Below are positions 8,603 through 17,656 of a DNA stretch of 64,000 nt, in pieces. Each line of letters begins with the position of its first letter. Within the stretch, counting starts at the first letter, position 1. This DNA comes from Lishizhenia tianjinensis (GTDB lineage: Bacteria; Bacteroidota; Bacteroidia; Flavobacteriales_D; Crocinitomicaceae). Location: assembly GCF_900116425.1 (NCBI RefSeq), contig NZ_FPAS01000001.1, positions 682,001 to 746,000 of the forward strand, read 5' to 3'. The translations under genes and the position numbers were made by a program. Below the pieces are notes generated by a model. It had not been told where the DNA came from, made no database searches, and saw only the letters and a program-made list of their open reading frames with translations.

Positions 8603-9475
8603 CTAGTTTTCTTCTGTATTTTCTTGAAGTTCCACAACAGACTTATTTAAAAGATCTGTTAATTTCTTGGACATGTTATTGAAGTACCTCTTGGTTCTAT
8701 AACCACCTACCCAAGTAATTCCCTTCACGGCATTGGTCATGAAAATCTCATCTGCAGCCAGTAAATTTTGTGGCATAATGTTGCATTCATAAACCTTAAT
8801 ACCATTGGCAAGCGCAAGGTTAATGATTTTCATTCGCATCACACCAGCTAAACAACCTTCCTCCAAACCTGGTGTATATAATACGCCATTGCTCACCACA
8901 AACAAGTTAGCACTAGAACCTTCAAGAATTTCCCCTTTTGGGTTTAAAATCAATAAATCGTCGAGTTGTTTTTCTGCTGCGGCTATAGATGCCATAACAT
9001 ATACCAAAGCGTTCTTGGTTTTGAAATTAGCTAGTATGTCATTCTGCTTTCGCATATCCATGAACAAATCCACCTCATATCCTTTATAATTTAAGGTGTA
9101 GGCATTGTGTTCTAAGGGGTATACTTCTAAAAAGTAGTTGGCTTCATTACTTTCAGGTTTATACGTTCCACCTACTGCTCTATCTAGAGAAATACGCACC
9201 CTACCACCTTGTGTTATTCCTGAAAGATCTAATAACTCTTGTATTTTCTCCTCAAAGAATTCGGCGGTGTAATAATTTGGAATTCTAATTTTCAACACCT
9301 TGGCACCTTCTACCATACGGTTAATGTGGGCCTCAACATTTTGAGGTTTTCCATTCAAAACACGTAAACTCTCAAACAAACCATCCCCATATAAATGTCC
9401 TCTATTTCCAGACTGGATGGTTGCACCTGTATTGGCTCTTACTTCTCCGTTGTTGTTGATGTAAATCTCTGACAT
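8603..9475 (-). CDS. Class IV PLP-dependent aminotransferase (PabC/Dat/IlvE-like)
   Basis: 290 residues with fold-type IV features: the early HLYGDGLFESLRV segment, the lysine in NFKTKNALVYVMAS as the PLP-binding residue candidate, EGSSANLFVV, and LEEGCLAGVMRMKII. This superfamily includes aminodeoxychorismate lyase, D-amino acid transaminase and branched-chain aminotransferase; the length and FESLRV are closest to PabC/Dat, but substrate cannot be assigned by eye. Its ATG overlaps the rhomboid stop codon by one base, and its stop abuts recF, so it is in the middle of a tight operon. In Bacteroidota this neighbourhood is common and does not indicate folate genes nearby. Confidence 0.85.
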   Translation of the reverse strand: MSEIYINNNGEVRANTGATIQSGNRGHLYGDGLFESLRVLNGKPQNVEAHINRMVEGAKVLKIRIPNYYTAEFFEEKIQELLDLSGITQGGRVRISLDRAVGGTYKPESNEANYFLEVYPLEHNAYTLNYKGYEVDLFMDMRKQNDILANFKTKNALVYVMASIAAAEKQLDDLLILNPKGEILEGSSANLFVVSNGVLYTPGLEEGCLAGVMRMKIINLALANGIKVYECNIMPQNLLAADEIFMTNAVKGITWVGGYRTKRYFNNMSKKLTDLLNKSVVELQENTEEN

Positions 9476-10098
9476 TAATTAAAGATATATGAAATGAAAG
9501 CTTGTCCTTTTTCAAAATTAATTAAAAGAACATACAAGATACCAAACACGGCACCCCCAAAATGGGCATCATGTCCAATATTCGACGTACCTTTTTTGGC
9601 CATAAAATATTCGTAGGCCAAATAGGCAATTCCTAACAGCCACGCTGGAATATCCCAAAAAGGGAGAATAATCAAATTCAAAGTTGCCCCTGGGTTCCAT
9701 AAGATGTAGGCAAAGAAAACCGAAGAAACGGCACCAGAAGCCCCTAAACTTAGGTAATTGGGGTTATCGGCATTTTTCGACATGGGCCAAAGGGTTGCAA
9801 ACAAACCTCCCGCAATATATAAGATTAAATAGTGAAAAGTACCCAAGGAACTCCCATATTTAAAATCCAACATATATTCCATTACTTGTCCAAAGTTGTA
9901 AAGGACAAACATGTTAAAAAACAAGTGCATTAAATCGGCATGCACCACCATATAACTTAAAAAACGGTAACCTTCTTTATGATGCTTAACATTATAAGGA
10001 TAAAACATCATTTTATACTTGAGGTCATTATCCTGAAAAGCACGCCAAGAAATCAAGGCGGTAATAATGATAATAACAAGGGTAATTGAGAAACTCAT
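9475..10098 (-). CDS. Rhomboid-family intramembrane serine protease
   Basis: 207 residues with six predicted membrane helices. The catalytic serine is in LSLGASGAVSSVFFA (Ser121), and the partner histidine in HDAHFGGAVFG (His179). The loop-1 region HADLMHLFFNMFVLYNFG matches the conserved HxxHxxxNM pattern of rhomboids. The enzyme cleaves membrane helices of substrate proteins; the substrate here is unknown. It is first in the operon that continues into the aminotransferase, recF and DUF721 genes, with a -7 box about 30 bases upstream. Confidence 0.93.
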   Translation of the reverse strand: MSFSITLVIIIITALISWRAFQDNDLKYKMMFYPYNVKHHKEGYRFLSYMVVHADLMHLFFNMFVLYNFGQVMEYMLDFKYGSSLGTFHYLILYIAGGLFATLWPMSKNADNPNYLSLGASGAVSSVFFAYILWNPGATLNLIILPFWDIPAWLLGIAYLAYEYFMAKKGTSNIGHDAHFGGAVFGILYVLLINFEKGQAFISYIFN

Positions 10099-10127
10099 AA
10101 AGTCGAAAATATACCTAATTTTAAGAA

Positions 10128-10135
10128 CAAAGCTA
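10128..10135 (-). promoter_or_regulatory. -7 promoter box of the rhomboid-recF operon
   Basis: Minus strand reads TAGCTTTG, a perfect TAnnTTTG match, 30 bases before the rhomboid ATG. A separate AT-rich dyad with 8-base arms (10158-10179) lies just upstream; its meaning is unclear. Confidence 0.65.
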
Positions 10136-10269
10136 AGGATTAAGAATTTTTTATCAATCTTTATTCGTTAAAATAAAGAACTACTTATTTTTCATTATTT
10201 TAGAACTAATATTCATGCACTACTATATATTAACTGATTTTACACCTGCGATAGAATAAGCTATTAAAA

Positions 10270-11823
10270 ATGAGAAACCTACTATTATATACCGCTGTCT
10301 TCATCCTTCTTGTCGGATGTAACTCTCCTAGCTCTAAACCCGAAGAGTTACCCATCGAACAGGAACGCTTTGAACAACAACTTAAAGCTTCCAATTTTAA
10401 GCAACTTAAGTTAGACCCCGCTCAATTTAAATTTCTGAATACTTTCTATGCAGCGAATGACTACCAAAGATTTTGGGTGAACGACAGCCTATTGTTACCC
10501 GACGGTGATACGCTACAACATTTACTCAACAATTACTATTATTTCTGCACCCCGCTTAACAGGTACAAAGAACTCCCGTCTTTTCATGATTTAGACCTTA
10601 TCGAACAAGAAAATCTAATCACCTTAAAACTTGCTTATTTATTGAACGATTTAAAAGAGGGCTTCATAGATACGGTGCAAAAGCAAATCAAACCACTATC
10701 TCCCTTATCTCCTGATCATTTAAGCAAATTTATTAAGGAAGAGAAAATAGGTACATGGGAACAAAACATACTTCGTCATAGTACTCCGCACGAAAATTTC
10801 ACCAAGACTTTGGAGGGAATTAATGCCTTTGTAAAGACTTATAAACTCGACACAATAGCCTACAAAATCTCCTCGGCCAAAGAAGATAGCATACAAAGTA
10901 AACAAGAAGCTAAACTTGCTTTGTACACCAAAGGTTTTACTGATGGACCCGAAATAGACGATTCCATTTACACCCTTGCTTTAATGAAATTCCAAACCAT
11001 GAATGGATTAGAAGCAGATGGTGTTTTGGGAAAAAATACGGTAGAAGCATTGAATGAATCGAATGCCAGTAAATACAATAGAACTGTGCTTGCTCTAGAT
11101 AAATGGCGCTGGAAAGATTCCTTACCTGATAAATACATTTGGGTGAACATACCCGCGTATGAATTAAGTTTGTACATCAACGATAGTTTAAAACGTCAAC
11201 ACCGCGTGGTGGTAGGTACACGTTTTAACAGAACACCTCAGTTTACGGCGGATATGAAAACCATAGTTGCCTACCCTTTCTGGCATGTTCCTTACTCTAT
11301 TTCTTCGAAAGAAATACTACCTCACCTTAAGAAAGACAGTAATTATTTGGCTAAAAATAATTATAAAATCTTCAAGGACGGATCTCGTGTAGATGCATCA
11401 CAGGTGGATTGGTCGAAAATTGGTAGAAACTCCTTCCCTTACAGTGTTCGTCAGGATGGAGGTAGTTATAATAGTTTAGGCTTGGTGAAGCTATTGTTCC
11501 CTAACGAACACAGTGTTTATATACATGATACACCCTCAAAGAAATTCTTTGACAAGGCAGTTAGATCATATTCTCACGGATGTATTCGATGTCAAAACCC
11601 ACTAGAATTAGCAGGGTATATTTTAGAAAGAGATACCAATGTTTATAACAGAGACAGTTTGGATGTTTTGATCGCAAGAAGAACGCAAAAAACCATTCCT
11701 TTAAACCATCCTTTTCCAGTGTTTGTAGACTACATCAGTGTTGGAACGGATAGTAATGATGCTATAGTTTTTTACTTAAATGTTTACAACAAAGATGAAG
11801 AATGGCTTCGTCTTTTGAAATAG
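10270..11823 (+). CDS. L,D-transpeptidase lipoprotein (YcbB-like, YkuD domain)
   Basis: 517 residues. A lipoprotein signal peptide ends at the lipobox LLVGC (Cys near residue 16). A scaffold region is followed by a peptidoglycan-binding repeat (LMKFQTMNGLEADGVLGKNTVEALN, about 236-262) and a YkuD catalytic domain whose active-site motif is SHGCIRC, with Cys438 as nucleophile. This order (long helical N-terminus, PG-binding, YkuD) matches the YcbB/LdtD type that makes 3-3 peptidoglycan crosslinks or attaches proteins to the wall. The product should be anchored in a membrane facing the periplasm. Its 3' end overlaps the convergent membrane-protein gene by 40 bases. Confidence 0.93.
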   Translation: MRNLLLYTAVFILLVGCNSPSSKPEELPIEQERFEQQLKASNFKQLKLDPAQFKFLNTFYAANDYQRFWVNDSLLLPDGDTLQHLLNNYYYFCTPLNRYKELPSFHDLDLIEQENLITLKLAYLLNDLKEGFIDTVQKQIKPLSPLSPDHLSKFIKEEKIGTWEQNILRHSTPHENFTKTLEGINAFVKTYKLDTIAYKISSAKEDSIQSKQEAKLALYTKGFTDGPEIDDSIYTLALMKFQTMNGLEADGVLGKNTVEALNESNASKYNRTVLALDKWRWKDSLPDKYIWVNIPAYELSLYINDSLKRQHRVVVGTRFNRTPQFTADMKTIVAYPFWHVPYSISSKEILPHLKKDSNYLAKNNYKIFKDGSRVDASQVDWSKIGRNSFPYSVRQDGGSYNSLGLVKLLFPNEHSVYIHDTPSKKFFDKAVRSYSHGCIRCQNPLELAGYILERDTNVYNRDSLDVLIARRTQKTIPLNHPFPVFVDYISVGTDSNDAIVFYLNVYNKDEEWLRLLK

Positions 11824-12536
11824 TAATCTGTATACAAAACAAGGGGTACGATGAAATGCGGAAATCTGTACAAGGTTCCTAAAACTCCTTTGATTAGATC
11901 GGCTTCAAAACCGTAAACAAATCTTGCAAGACTGGTTAAGACGCCCCAGACCACCATATACATGAGGGCCGGACCCTTTGCCTTTTGGGTAAAAATGAAT
12001 ATTGCTGCGAGGAAATCCAATATTCCCATGGTCAACAAAAAGCTTTTGATGTAAACACCTTCAAGACCTAAAATAAATTGAGTCATAGCAGAGAAATGAC
12101 TCGGGATATGATTCCAGCTTACCGCAAAAGCACCATGTCCTACAAAGGTTAAAGACACCGCCAACATTAACTTCCTTAGATTTTTTTCCAAGCCCTGTTT
12201 CAACACCACCAAGTAAAGCAATGGCGTAAACATCATTAAAGTATGTTCTATAAATTGATGCGGTAAAAAGGAAGATAAATAAAAGCTGTTACAGTTATCT
12301 AAGAAAAGAATTGTGAAGGAAAGATATGCTGTAAACTGTTTTAAAGACCAATTAGGAGCATGTAATAAGCAGGCAGCAAGAAGCAAAGGTACTCCAAGGT
12401 AAGTGGTATTCAAAAAGGAGCTATCCAAAAAGTTTTCGGGGTATAAAAGATAAGCTATACCCTTTGCGCTAAGTAAGAAAAAGCTGGCCCATTTGAGCCA
12501 GCTTTCATACGCTATTTCTGAATTAGTATTGTTCAT
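11784..12536 (-). CDS. Polytopic membrane protein of unknown function
   Basis: 250 residues from the ATG at 12536 ([20 protein letters not shown]); an upstream ATG at 12554 would place more of the start inside panB. Seven or so hydrophobic segments fill the protein, with no transporter or enzyme motif I recognise; histidines occur in helices ([28 protein letters not shown]). The gene starts 14 bases inside the 3' end of panB, so it is cotranscribed and translationally coupled with it, although no functional link to pantothenate synthesis is known. The 3' end overlaps the L,D-transpeptidase gene on the other strand. Confidence 0.7.
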   Translation of the reverse strand: MNNTNSEIAYESWLKWASFFLLSAKGIAYLLYPENFLDSSFLNTTYLGVPLLLAACLLHAPNWSLKQFTAYLSFTILFLDNCNSFYLSSFLPHQFIEHTLMMFTPLLYLVVLKQGLEKNLRKLMLAVSLTFVGHGAFAVSWNHIPSHFSAMTQFILGLEGVYIKSFLLTMGILDFLAAIFIFTQKAKGPALMYMVVWGVLTSLARFVYGFEADLIKGVLGTLYRFPHFIVPLVLYTDYYFKRRSHSSSLL

Positions 12537-13341
12537 TTTCGTTCGGGAAATCACCTGACTTCACATCTTCGATATAACGGTGGAAAGAACCTAACATTTC
12601 TTCGTAAAGGTTATGGTACTTTCTTAAAAATCTCGGGTTAAACTCATTGTTAATCCCTAACATATCGTGCACCACCAAAACTTGACCATCAACGCCATTA
12701 CCTGCACCAATTCCTATGATAGGAATAGAAACTTCTTGAGCTACCTTAGCCGCTAAATGTGCCGGAATTTTCTCCAAGACGATAGAGAAACAACCTGCTG
12801 CTTCTAAGGCTTTGGCATCTTCTATCAATCTAGCTGCCTCTTCCTCTTCTTTGGCCCTTACCACGTAAGTTCCGAATTTGTAAATAGACTGTGGCGTTAA
12901 TCCAAGGTGCCCCATAACCGGAATACCAGCAGTAAGGATACGCTCTATAGATTCAATAATTTCTTGACCACCTTCCATTTTCACGGCATGACCACCAGAT
13001 TCTTTCATAATCTTTATGGCGCTAGACAAGGCTTCTTTCGAGTTACCTTGGTAGGCACCAAAAGGCATATCTACAACCACCAAGGCTCTTTCTACAGCCC
13101 TAACAACTGAAGAAGCGTGGTAAATCATTTGGTCTAAAGTAATCGGCAATGTAGTTTCATGACCTGCCATTACATTCGATGCTGAATCTCCAACTAAAAT
13201 AACATCTATTCCAGCTGTATCTATAATGCGTGCCATAGAGAAATCATATCCTGTTAACATAGATATTTTCTCTCCCCTGTTTTTCATTTCCTGAAGAACA
13301 TGTGTTGTAACACGCTTTGCTTTATTATTATGAACTGACAT
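12523..13341 (-). CDS. panB: 3-methyl-2-oxobutanoate hydroxymethyltransferase
   Basis: 272 residues. Near the N-terminus, [45 protein letters not shown] is the PanB signature (Mg-binding Asp in GDS), with [16 protein letters not shown] and [11 protein letters not shown] later. The enzyme adds a hydroxymethyl group from methylene-tetrahydrofolate to ketoisovalerate, the first committed step of pantothenate and CoA synthesis. It is preceded by a perfect -7 box and overlaps the following membrane-protein gene by 14 bases. No other pan gene lies in the window. Confidence 0.97.
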   Translation of the reverse strand: MSVHNNKAKRVTTHVLQEMKNRGEKISMLTGYDFSMARIIDTAGIDVILVGDSASNVMAGHETTLPITLDQMIYHASSVVRAVERALVVVDMPFGAYQGNSKEALSSAIKIMKESGGHAVKMEGGQEIIESIERILTAGIPVMGHLGLTPQSIYKFGTYVVRAKEEEEAARLIEDAKALEAAGCFSIVLEKIPAHLAAKVAQEVSIPIIGIGAGNGVDGQVLVVHDMLGINNEFNPRFLRKYHNLYEEMLGSFHRYIEDVKSGDFPNENEQY

Positions 13342-13360
13342 TTTTTCTGCGTTTAGGTAG

Positions 13361-13368
13361 CAAATTTA
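13361..13368 (-). promoter_or_regulatory. -7 promoter box of panB
   Basis: Minus strand reads TAAATTTG, a perfect TAnnTTTG match, 20 bases upstream of the panB ATG. The predicted leader is about 15 bases. Confidence 0.65.
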
Positions 13369-13424
13369 AAGGAATTTTAAACATTTCCTTATAAAAGAAG
13401 CTTGAGTATTTGTCATCCAAACTC

Positions 13425-15263
13425 TTAATTCTCTCTTAAGTAAAAGGCCAAACCTGCTCTTAGTTCTAAACCTGAAAAACTTAACTCAGAACTTTGACTG
13501 ATAATGCTTCTATTTCGCCATTTCTTTTGCGTAACATCTACCATGTAGGAAGCTTCTAAAAATAAGGTGACTGGGAAAAACTTAAGGTGAAACCCTGTGG
13601 TTAAGCCCAAATTAAAAAAAGGATTCTTGTAGGTTCTTTTCTCTGTGTCAAAACCATATAAAAACTCATCTTTTCCTACTACCAATTCCTCGCGCAATTT
13701 GGCTTGTCCTGCCTCTAACTTGAGACCATGATACAAAGAAAAGTTCTTTACAAAAATGGAATTAAATCCTATATTTTCTGAAACACTCCATTGGGTATAC
13801 TTATAACTCGCACTATCTAAAGATGCCTCTACAGGAAGAGTATAATTAAACCTAAAATTAATGTGATTGGTTCCCGTGCTATAAAAATACCCCAGACTTA
13901 AACTCGGATTATTGGATGTTATAAAATTGAATCCCAAATCATTGTTCAAGTTTTTATAATTAACCATGCGTTGAGAAACAGACATTTCTAAAATGGACAC
14001 TTCTTCAAAATTATCCTTGTAATCTTTGAGTAGCTCATCCTTACTTTCTTTATTACTAAAGAGTTTATCCTCCATCACATTCATAGTATTGATGTAATAG
14101 AATTTTGGCTTCTTCTCCTCCTCTTTGTATTCCAAAAGTTCGGCCTTAGTTTGATAAATGTAAATATTTCCTTTCTCTAAGACATGTTTTAATTTGCGAA
14201 CAGTTGTGTTTTCATGCAGTGCAACATCATCTTCGTTTAAATAAATTATAGGAATGATAGCAACTTCCTTCTCATACAAACTATCCTTTTGAATACGGCG
14301 AACAAAGGAATCTAAATCTATGCTGTAACACGGAAATGAAAATTCATCGTTGCGTATATGACAACGACCAAATTGTCCGCTAATCTTTGCTGTGCTATCT
14401 GACTTAAGAATATCCTTGGCTTTTTGGGCCAAATGTCTTTCTCTACCGGTATGAATTTGATAGGTCATTCCATCACCCCTATACCAATCTAAGGTGATAT
14501 CTATTTCATGCATTAGAAAATCAAATTTCTTAAATTCATCCTCAGGCAATAGTCGTTGAAATTCCTTTCTATCTTGCGCATATTCTAACAAAAGCTTCTT
14601 CACAGAGAGTTGAAAAAGTTTGTTGGTGTAACTTTTAAAATTAGCGGTGATATCAAAGGTTTCAATTCTACGGGTACCTTCTTGAAAACCATATTCATCT
14701 TCAGAATCCTGAGCATTGGCAATTACGCGTATATCCTCATAGTAAATTGGCAAAGAATCTTGCAGGTTATTTTTTTCGAGTATATAGGCCATAGCATCTA
14801 GGGAATACGTTGGATATCTTGTGTAATCCAACCCTACCATTTTGATTTGATTGGCTTCTTCTTTCCCTTGGTTAAAGTTCTTTAAACGCTCCAACAACCA
14901 ATACATGGGATAGCCCTCATAATTATCTGAACGAAACAATAGCTTCAACAATTGCTCGTCGCCTGTGTGAATGTACTCGTTACACAAATAACCTATTCCC
15001 TCCCCTAATTCTATGGTGAGATAGCGAAATCCTTTGTCGTACAAGTACATAGCTTGTTTGTACTTCAAAGAGTTATTGGAAAAGGAATACCTATGATTTT
15101 CTCCACTAAAAACCATACGTTTATCACCCACATAGTCATCAAAGACTTCGAATCCATCGTATTGAGCGCTAGAATCTAATTGGATTTTTTGCAATCCTTC
15201 AACTTCCTGAGCAAAAGTTAAACTTGCGACGAAAAGCGAAAGTATAAGAGCAACATTCTTCAT
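13425..15263 (-). CDS. Erythromycin-esterase/ChaN-like protein with C-terminal putative beta-barrel
   Basis: 612 residues with signal peptide MKNVALILSLFVASLTFAQ. Residues about 40-340 resemble the EreA/ChaN-like hydrolase clan: VFSGENHRYSFSNNSLKYKQ, followed by RYLTIELGEGIGYL, MVGLDYTRYP and GRCHIRNDEF, supplying the His/Glu pattern of that fold. The last 200 residues lack those motifs and read as alternating amphipathic strands (NINFRFNYTLPV style, ending in FSGLELRAGLAFYLREN), typical of a small outer-membrane barrel. No macrolide-resistance role should be assumed; chromosomal members of the clan are mostly uncharacterised. It is a lone gene between panB and the GH113-like lipoprotein. Confidence 0.65.
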   Translation of the reverse strand: MKNVALILSLFVASLTFAQEVEGLQKIQLDSSAQYDGFEVFDDYVGDKRMVFSGENHRYSFSNNSLKYKQAMYLYDKGFRYLTIELGEGIGYLCNEYIHTGDEQLLKLLFRSDNYEGYPMYWLLERLKNFNQGKEEANQIKMVGLDYTRYPTYSLDAMAYILEKNNLQDSLPIYYEDIRVIANAQDSEDEYGFQEGTRRIETFDITANFKSYTNKLFQLSVKKLLLEYAQDRKEFQRLLPEDEFKKFDFLMHEIDITLDWYRGDGMTYQIHTGRERHLAQKAKDILKSDSTAKISGQFGRCHIRNDEFSFPCYSIDLDSFVRRIQKDSLYEKEVAIIPIIYLNEDDVALHENTTVRKLKHVLEKGNIYIYQTKAELLEYKEEEKKPKFYYINTMNVMEDKLFSNKESKDELLKDYKDNFEEVSILEMSVSQRMVNYKNLNNDLGFNFITSNNPSLSLGYFYSTGTNHINFRFNYTLPVEASLDSASYKYTQWSVSENIGFNSIFVKNFSLYHGLKLEAGQAKLREELVVGKDEFLYGFDTEKRTYKNPFFNLGLTTGFHLKFFPVTLFLEASYMVDVTQKKWRNRSIISQSSELSFSGLELRAGLAFYLREN

Positions 15264-15322
15264 TAAAGCTTATTTTTAGTGAAAATACCAATAATTAAGG
15301 AGTATTCTTACCTATAGAAACT

Positions 15323-16351
15323 ATGAATAAGTTATTTTATTTCTTTGGCCTTTTGATTTTTTTGTCTTGTTCAGACTCGGGTAAAATAGCGAGTAAGAGA
15401 GAAGTTAAGTCCCTATCCTATTCCGAAGAAAAAGTAAATGGAATAAGCATGGTATCTCCAAAATCTTATTTGGAGGAGGAGGATTTTGCTCCTTTGGTGG
15501 AATACAATTTTAATTGGGTGGCCGTTTCACCCTTTGCCTTTGTTCGAAAAAACAATGCTCAAATCATCTATAATGCTCCTTTTCAGTGGGAAAGTGAAAA
15601 ACCACTTGGTGTGGTGAAAGCCATTCAATCTGCGCAAGGTCAAGGTTTAAAAGTGATGCTAAAACCACAGTTGTGGGGACATGATCTATTTACCGGTCAC
15701 ATCCATTTCAACTCCGATACTGAATGGCAACAATTTGAGAACGACTACAGCAAGTACATTTTTCAAATGGCCCATATCGCTGATTCTTGTGGGATAGACA
15801 TCTTTTGTATAGGCACTGAACTCGCTAACTTTGTGGCGCAGCGTCCTCAATATTGGACAGGAATAATAGACAGCGTCAAAGCTATATATTCTGGAAAATT
15901 AACTTACGCAGAAAACTGGGATCAAGTAGAAAAAGTTCACTTCTGGCAATCCTTAGATTACATAGGAAGCGATGCTTATTATCCTTTGAGTTCTGCAGAT
16001 AAACCAAGTGTAGATAACCTAAATGAAGGTTGGGAGAAATGGTGCAAATCATTATCTGAACTCTCTAAACGTGTCAACAAAAAAGTCCTTTTTACCGAAT
16101 GGGGATACAGATCCATAGAAAAAAATGCACACGAGCCTTGGAAACATGATCACCAAGAAAAAGTAAACCTCAGTAACCAAACCAATGCCTACAGGAGTTA
16201 CTTTCAAAGTGTTTACCACCAAGATTGGTTTGCAGGAGGTTTTTTATGGAAGTGGTACCCCAACTCACACGGTTTACCCCAAAGTAAAGATGGCTATACA
16301 CCACAGGGAAAGCCAAGTTTAGAGGTTTTTAAGCAATTGCAAAAAAAATAG
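15323..16351 (+). CDS. GH113-like glycoside hydrolase lipoprotein
   Basis: 342 residues. A lipoprotein signal ends at LIFLSC, so the enzyme is probably membrane-anchored and possibly surface-exposed. The body is a TIM barrel: NGISMVSPKSY at strand 1, VMLKPQLWGHD, then CIGTELANF with the candidate acid/base Glu166, and VLFTEWGYRS with the candidate nucleophile Glu259, then FAGGFLWKWYPN. This layout is that of GH113, known for endo-beta-1,4-mannanases, and related GH5-clan enzymes. No SusC/SusD pair or other carbohydrate enzyme is beside it, so substrate is unproven. It ends at a terminator shared with pepT. Confidence 0.8.
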   Translation: MNKLFYFFGLLIFLSCSDSGKIASKREVKSLSYSEEKVNGISMVSPKSYLEEEDFAPLVEYNFNWVAVSPFAFVRKNNAQIIYNAPFQWESEKPLGVVKAIQSAQGQGLKVMLKPQLWGHDLFTGHIHFNSDTEWQQFENDYSKYIFQMAHIADSCGIDIFCIGTELANFVAQRPQYWTGIIDSVKAIYSGKLTYAENWDQVEKVHFWQSLDYIGSDAYYPLSSADKPSVDNLNEGWEKWCKSLSELSKRVNKKVLFTEWGYRSIEKNAHEPWKHDHQEKVNLSNQTNAYRSYFQSVYHQDWFAGGFLWKWYPNSHGLPQSKDGYTPQGKPSLEVFKQLQKK

Positions 16352-16378
16352 CCACATCCTAAGGACATGGCTATTTCT
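16346..16378. terminator. Bidirectional terminator between the GH113-like gene and pepT
   Basis: AAATAGCCA pairs with TGGCTATTT around an inner TCC-TAA-GGA helix. The A-run before and the T-rich sequence after give U-tracts in both directions for the convergent genes. Confidence 0.75.
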
Positions 16379-16395
16379 GTTTATTTTAAAATTAA

Positions 16396-17637
16396 TTATT
16401 CTGCGTTTCTTTCCCAGATTTGAACCAATTCTTTCATGGTAGCTACAGCCTTCTCCATGTCTTGAACACTTACATATTCGTGTCTTGAGTGAATGGCCAT
16501 TTCTCCTGTAAAGATGTTTGGACAAGGTAATCCCATGAAAGACAATCGGCTTCCATCAGTACCTCCACGGATAATTACATTTTTAGGAGTAACTCCAACA
16601 TTTTCCATCGCTTCGATTGCATAGTTGGTAACAAAAGGAACCGTTTTCAATACTTCCTTCATATTTCTGTATTGTTCCTTAACTTCAAAAGTATACGAAC
16701 ATCCAGCGTATTTCTCTACAACCTCCTTAACTATTGCTTCTAAGCGCGCTTCATATTCGGCCAATTTAGAAGTTTCGTGGTCTCTTATAATGAATTGAAC
16801 TGTACATTCTTCCATGGCTCCATTTACAGCAACAGGATGCACAAATCCTTCTCTACCTGAAGTAGTTTCAGGAGACCAAGCATCTTTTGGTAAAGCATCG
16901 ATAAATTCACTTGCCAACTTCAAGGCATTCACCATTTTATTCTTGGCGTAACCTGGGTGAGCACTAATACCTTGAATTTTCACGGTTACAGCATCTGCAG
17001 AGAAACTTTCGTCTTCTATACTCCCAAGAACTCCACCATCTAAAGTATAACCGTAATCTGCATTCAATTTATCCATGTCTAATTTATCCACACCTCTACC
17101 CACTTCTTCGTCTGGTGTAAATAAAATACGTATATCTCCGTGAACCACAGATGGATCTTTCATCAAGTGCTCTGCAAAATCCATGATACAAGCAACTCCT
17201 GCCTTATCATCCGCTCCCAATAAAGTTAACCCACTCGCTGTAATTAAATCATCTCCAATTTTCTCCTTTAAATAAGGATGTCTATCTGTAGTGATAACCT
17301 GAGAATTATCGTCTGGTAAAACGATAGGTGATCCATCGTAATTTTTGTGTAGAATAGGTTTTACATTTTTCCCTGTAACATCTGGAGCAGTGTCCATATG
17401 TGCACAAAAACAAATGGTAGGTACTTTCTTCGTGGTATTTGAAGGAATGGTTGCAAACACATATCCCCACTCATCCATATAGGCATCTTCAATTCCAAGA
17501 TCTTTTAATTCTTGAACTAAAATCTCTGCCAAATCTTTTTGCTTCATTGTAGAAGGGAAAGTTTCTGACGTCGGATCTGCCTCTGTATCTACTTGAACGT
17601 ATTTCATTAAACGCTCTGCTACTCCTATCGTATCCAT
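16396..17637 (-). CDS. pepT: Peptidase T (tripeptidase)
   Basis: 413 residues, M20 fold. Zinc ligands and catalytic residues are visible in order: FCAHMDTAPD, LLGADDKAGVACI, FTPDEEVGRGVD (Glu-Glu), and the distal HSRHEYV histidine. YVQVDTEADPTSETFPS near the start and IIRGGTDGSRLSFMGLPCPN are PepT signatures. It removes N-terminal residues from tripeptides in the cytoplasm. It lies 19 bases downstream of the MutS-like gene on the same strand and is probably cotranscribed; the link looks like operon packing rather than shared function. Confidence 0.96.
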   Translation of the reverse strand: MDTIGVAERLMKYVQVDTEADPTSETFPSTMKQKDLAEILVQELKDLGIEDAYMDEWGYVFATIPSNTTKKVPTICFCAHMDTAPDVTGKNVKPILHKNYDGSPIVLPDDNSQVITTDRHPYLKEKIGDDLITASGLTLLGADDKAGVACIMDFAEHLMKDPSVVHGDIRILFTPDEEVGRGVDKLDMDKLNADYGYTLDGGVLGSIEDESFSADAVTVKIQGISAHPGYAKNKMVNALKLASEFIDALPKDAWSPETTSGREGFVHPVAVNGAMEECTVQFIIRDHETSKLAEYEARLEAIVKEVVEKYAGCSYTFEVKEQYRNMKEVLKTVPFVTNYAIEAMENVGVTPKNVIIRGGTDGSRLSFMGLPCPNIFTGEMAIHSRHEYVSVQDMEKAVATMKELVQIWERNAE

Positions 17638-17656
17638 ATATATTATTTATGCTGTA

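Noticed and set aside
10158-10179. AT-rich dyad TCTTTATT...AATAAAGA upstream of the rhomboid operon and L,D-transpeptidase
   Set aside because: All-AT arms of 8 bases are expected by chance in such a spacer, and no partner site was seen.
13425-15263. Macrolide resistance esterase
   Set aside because: Similarity is only to the broad fold; the gene is chromosomal with neighbour-like composition, has a signal peptide and an extra C-terminal domain, and no mobile element is near.
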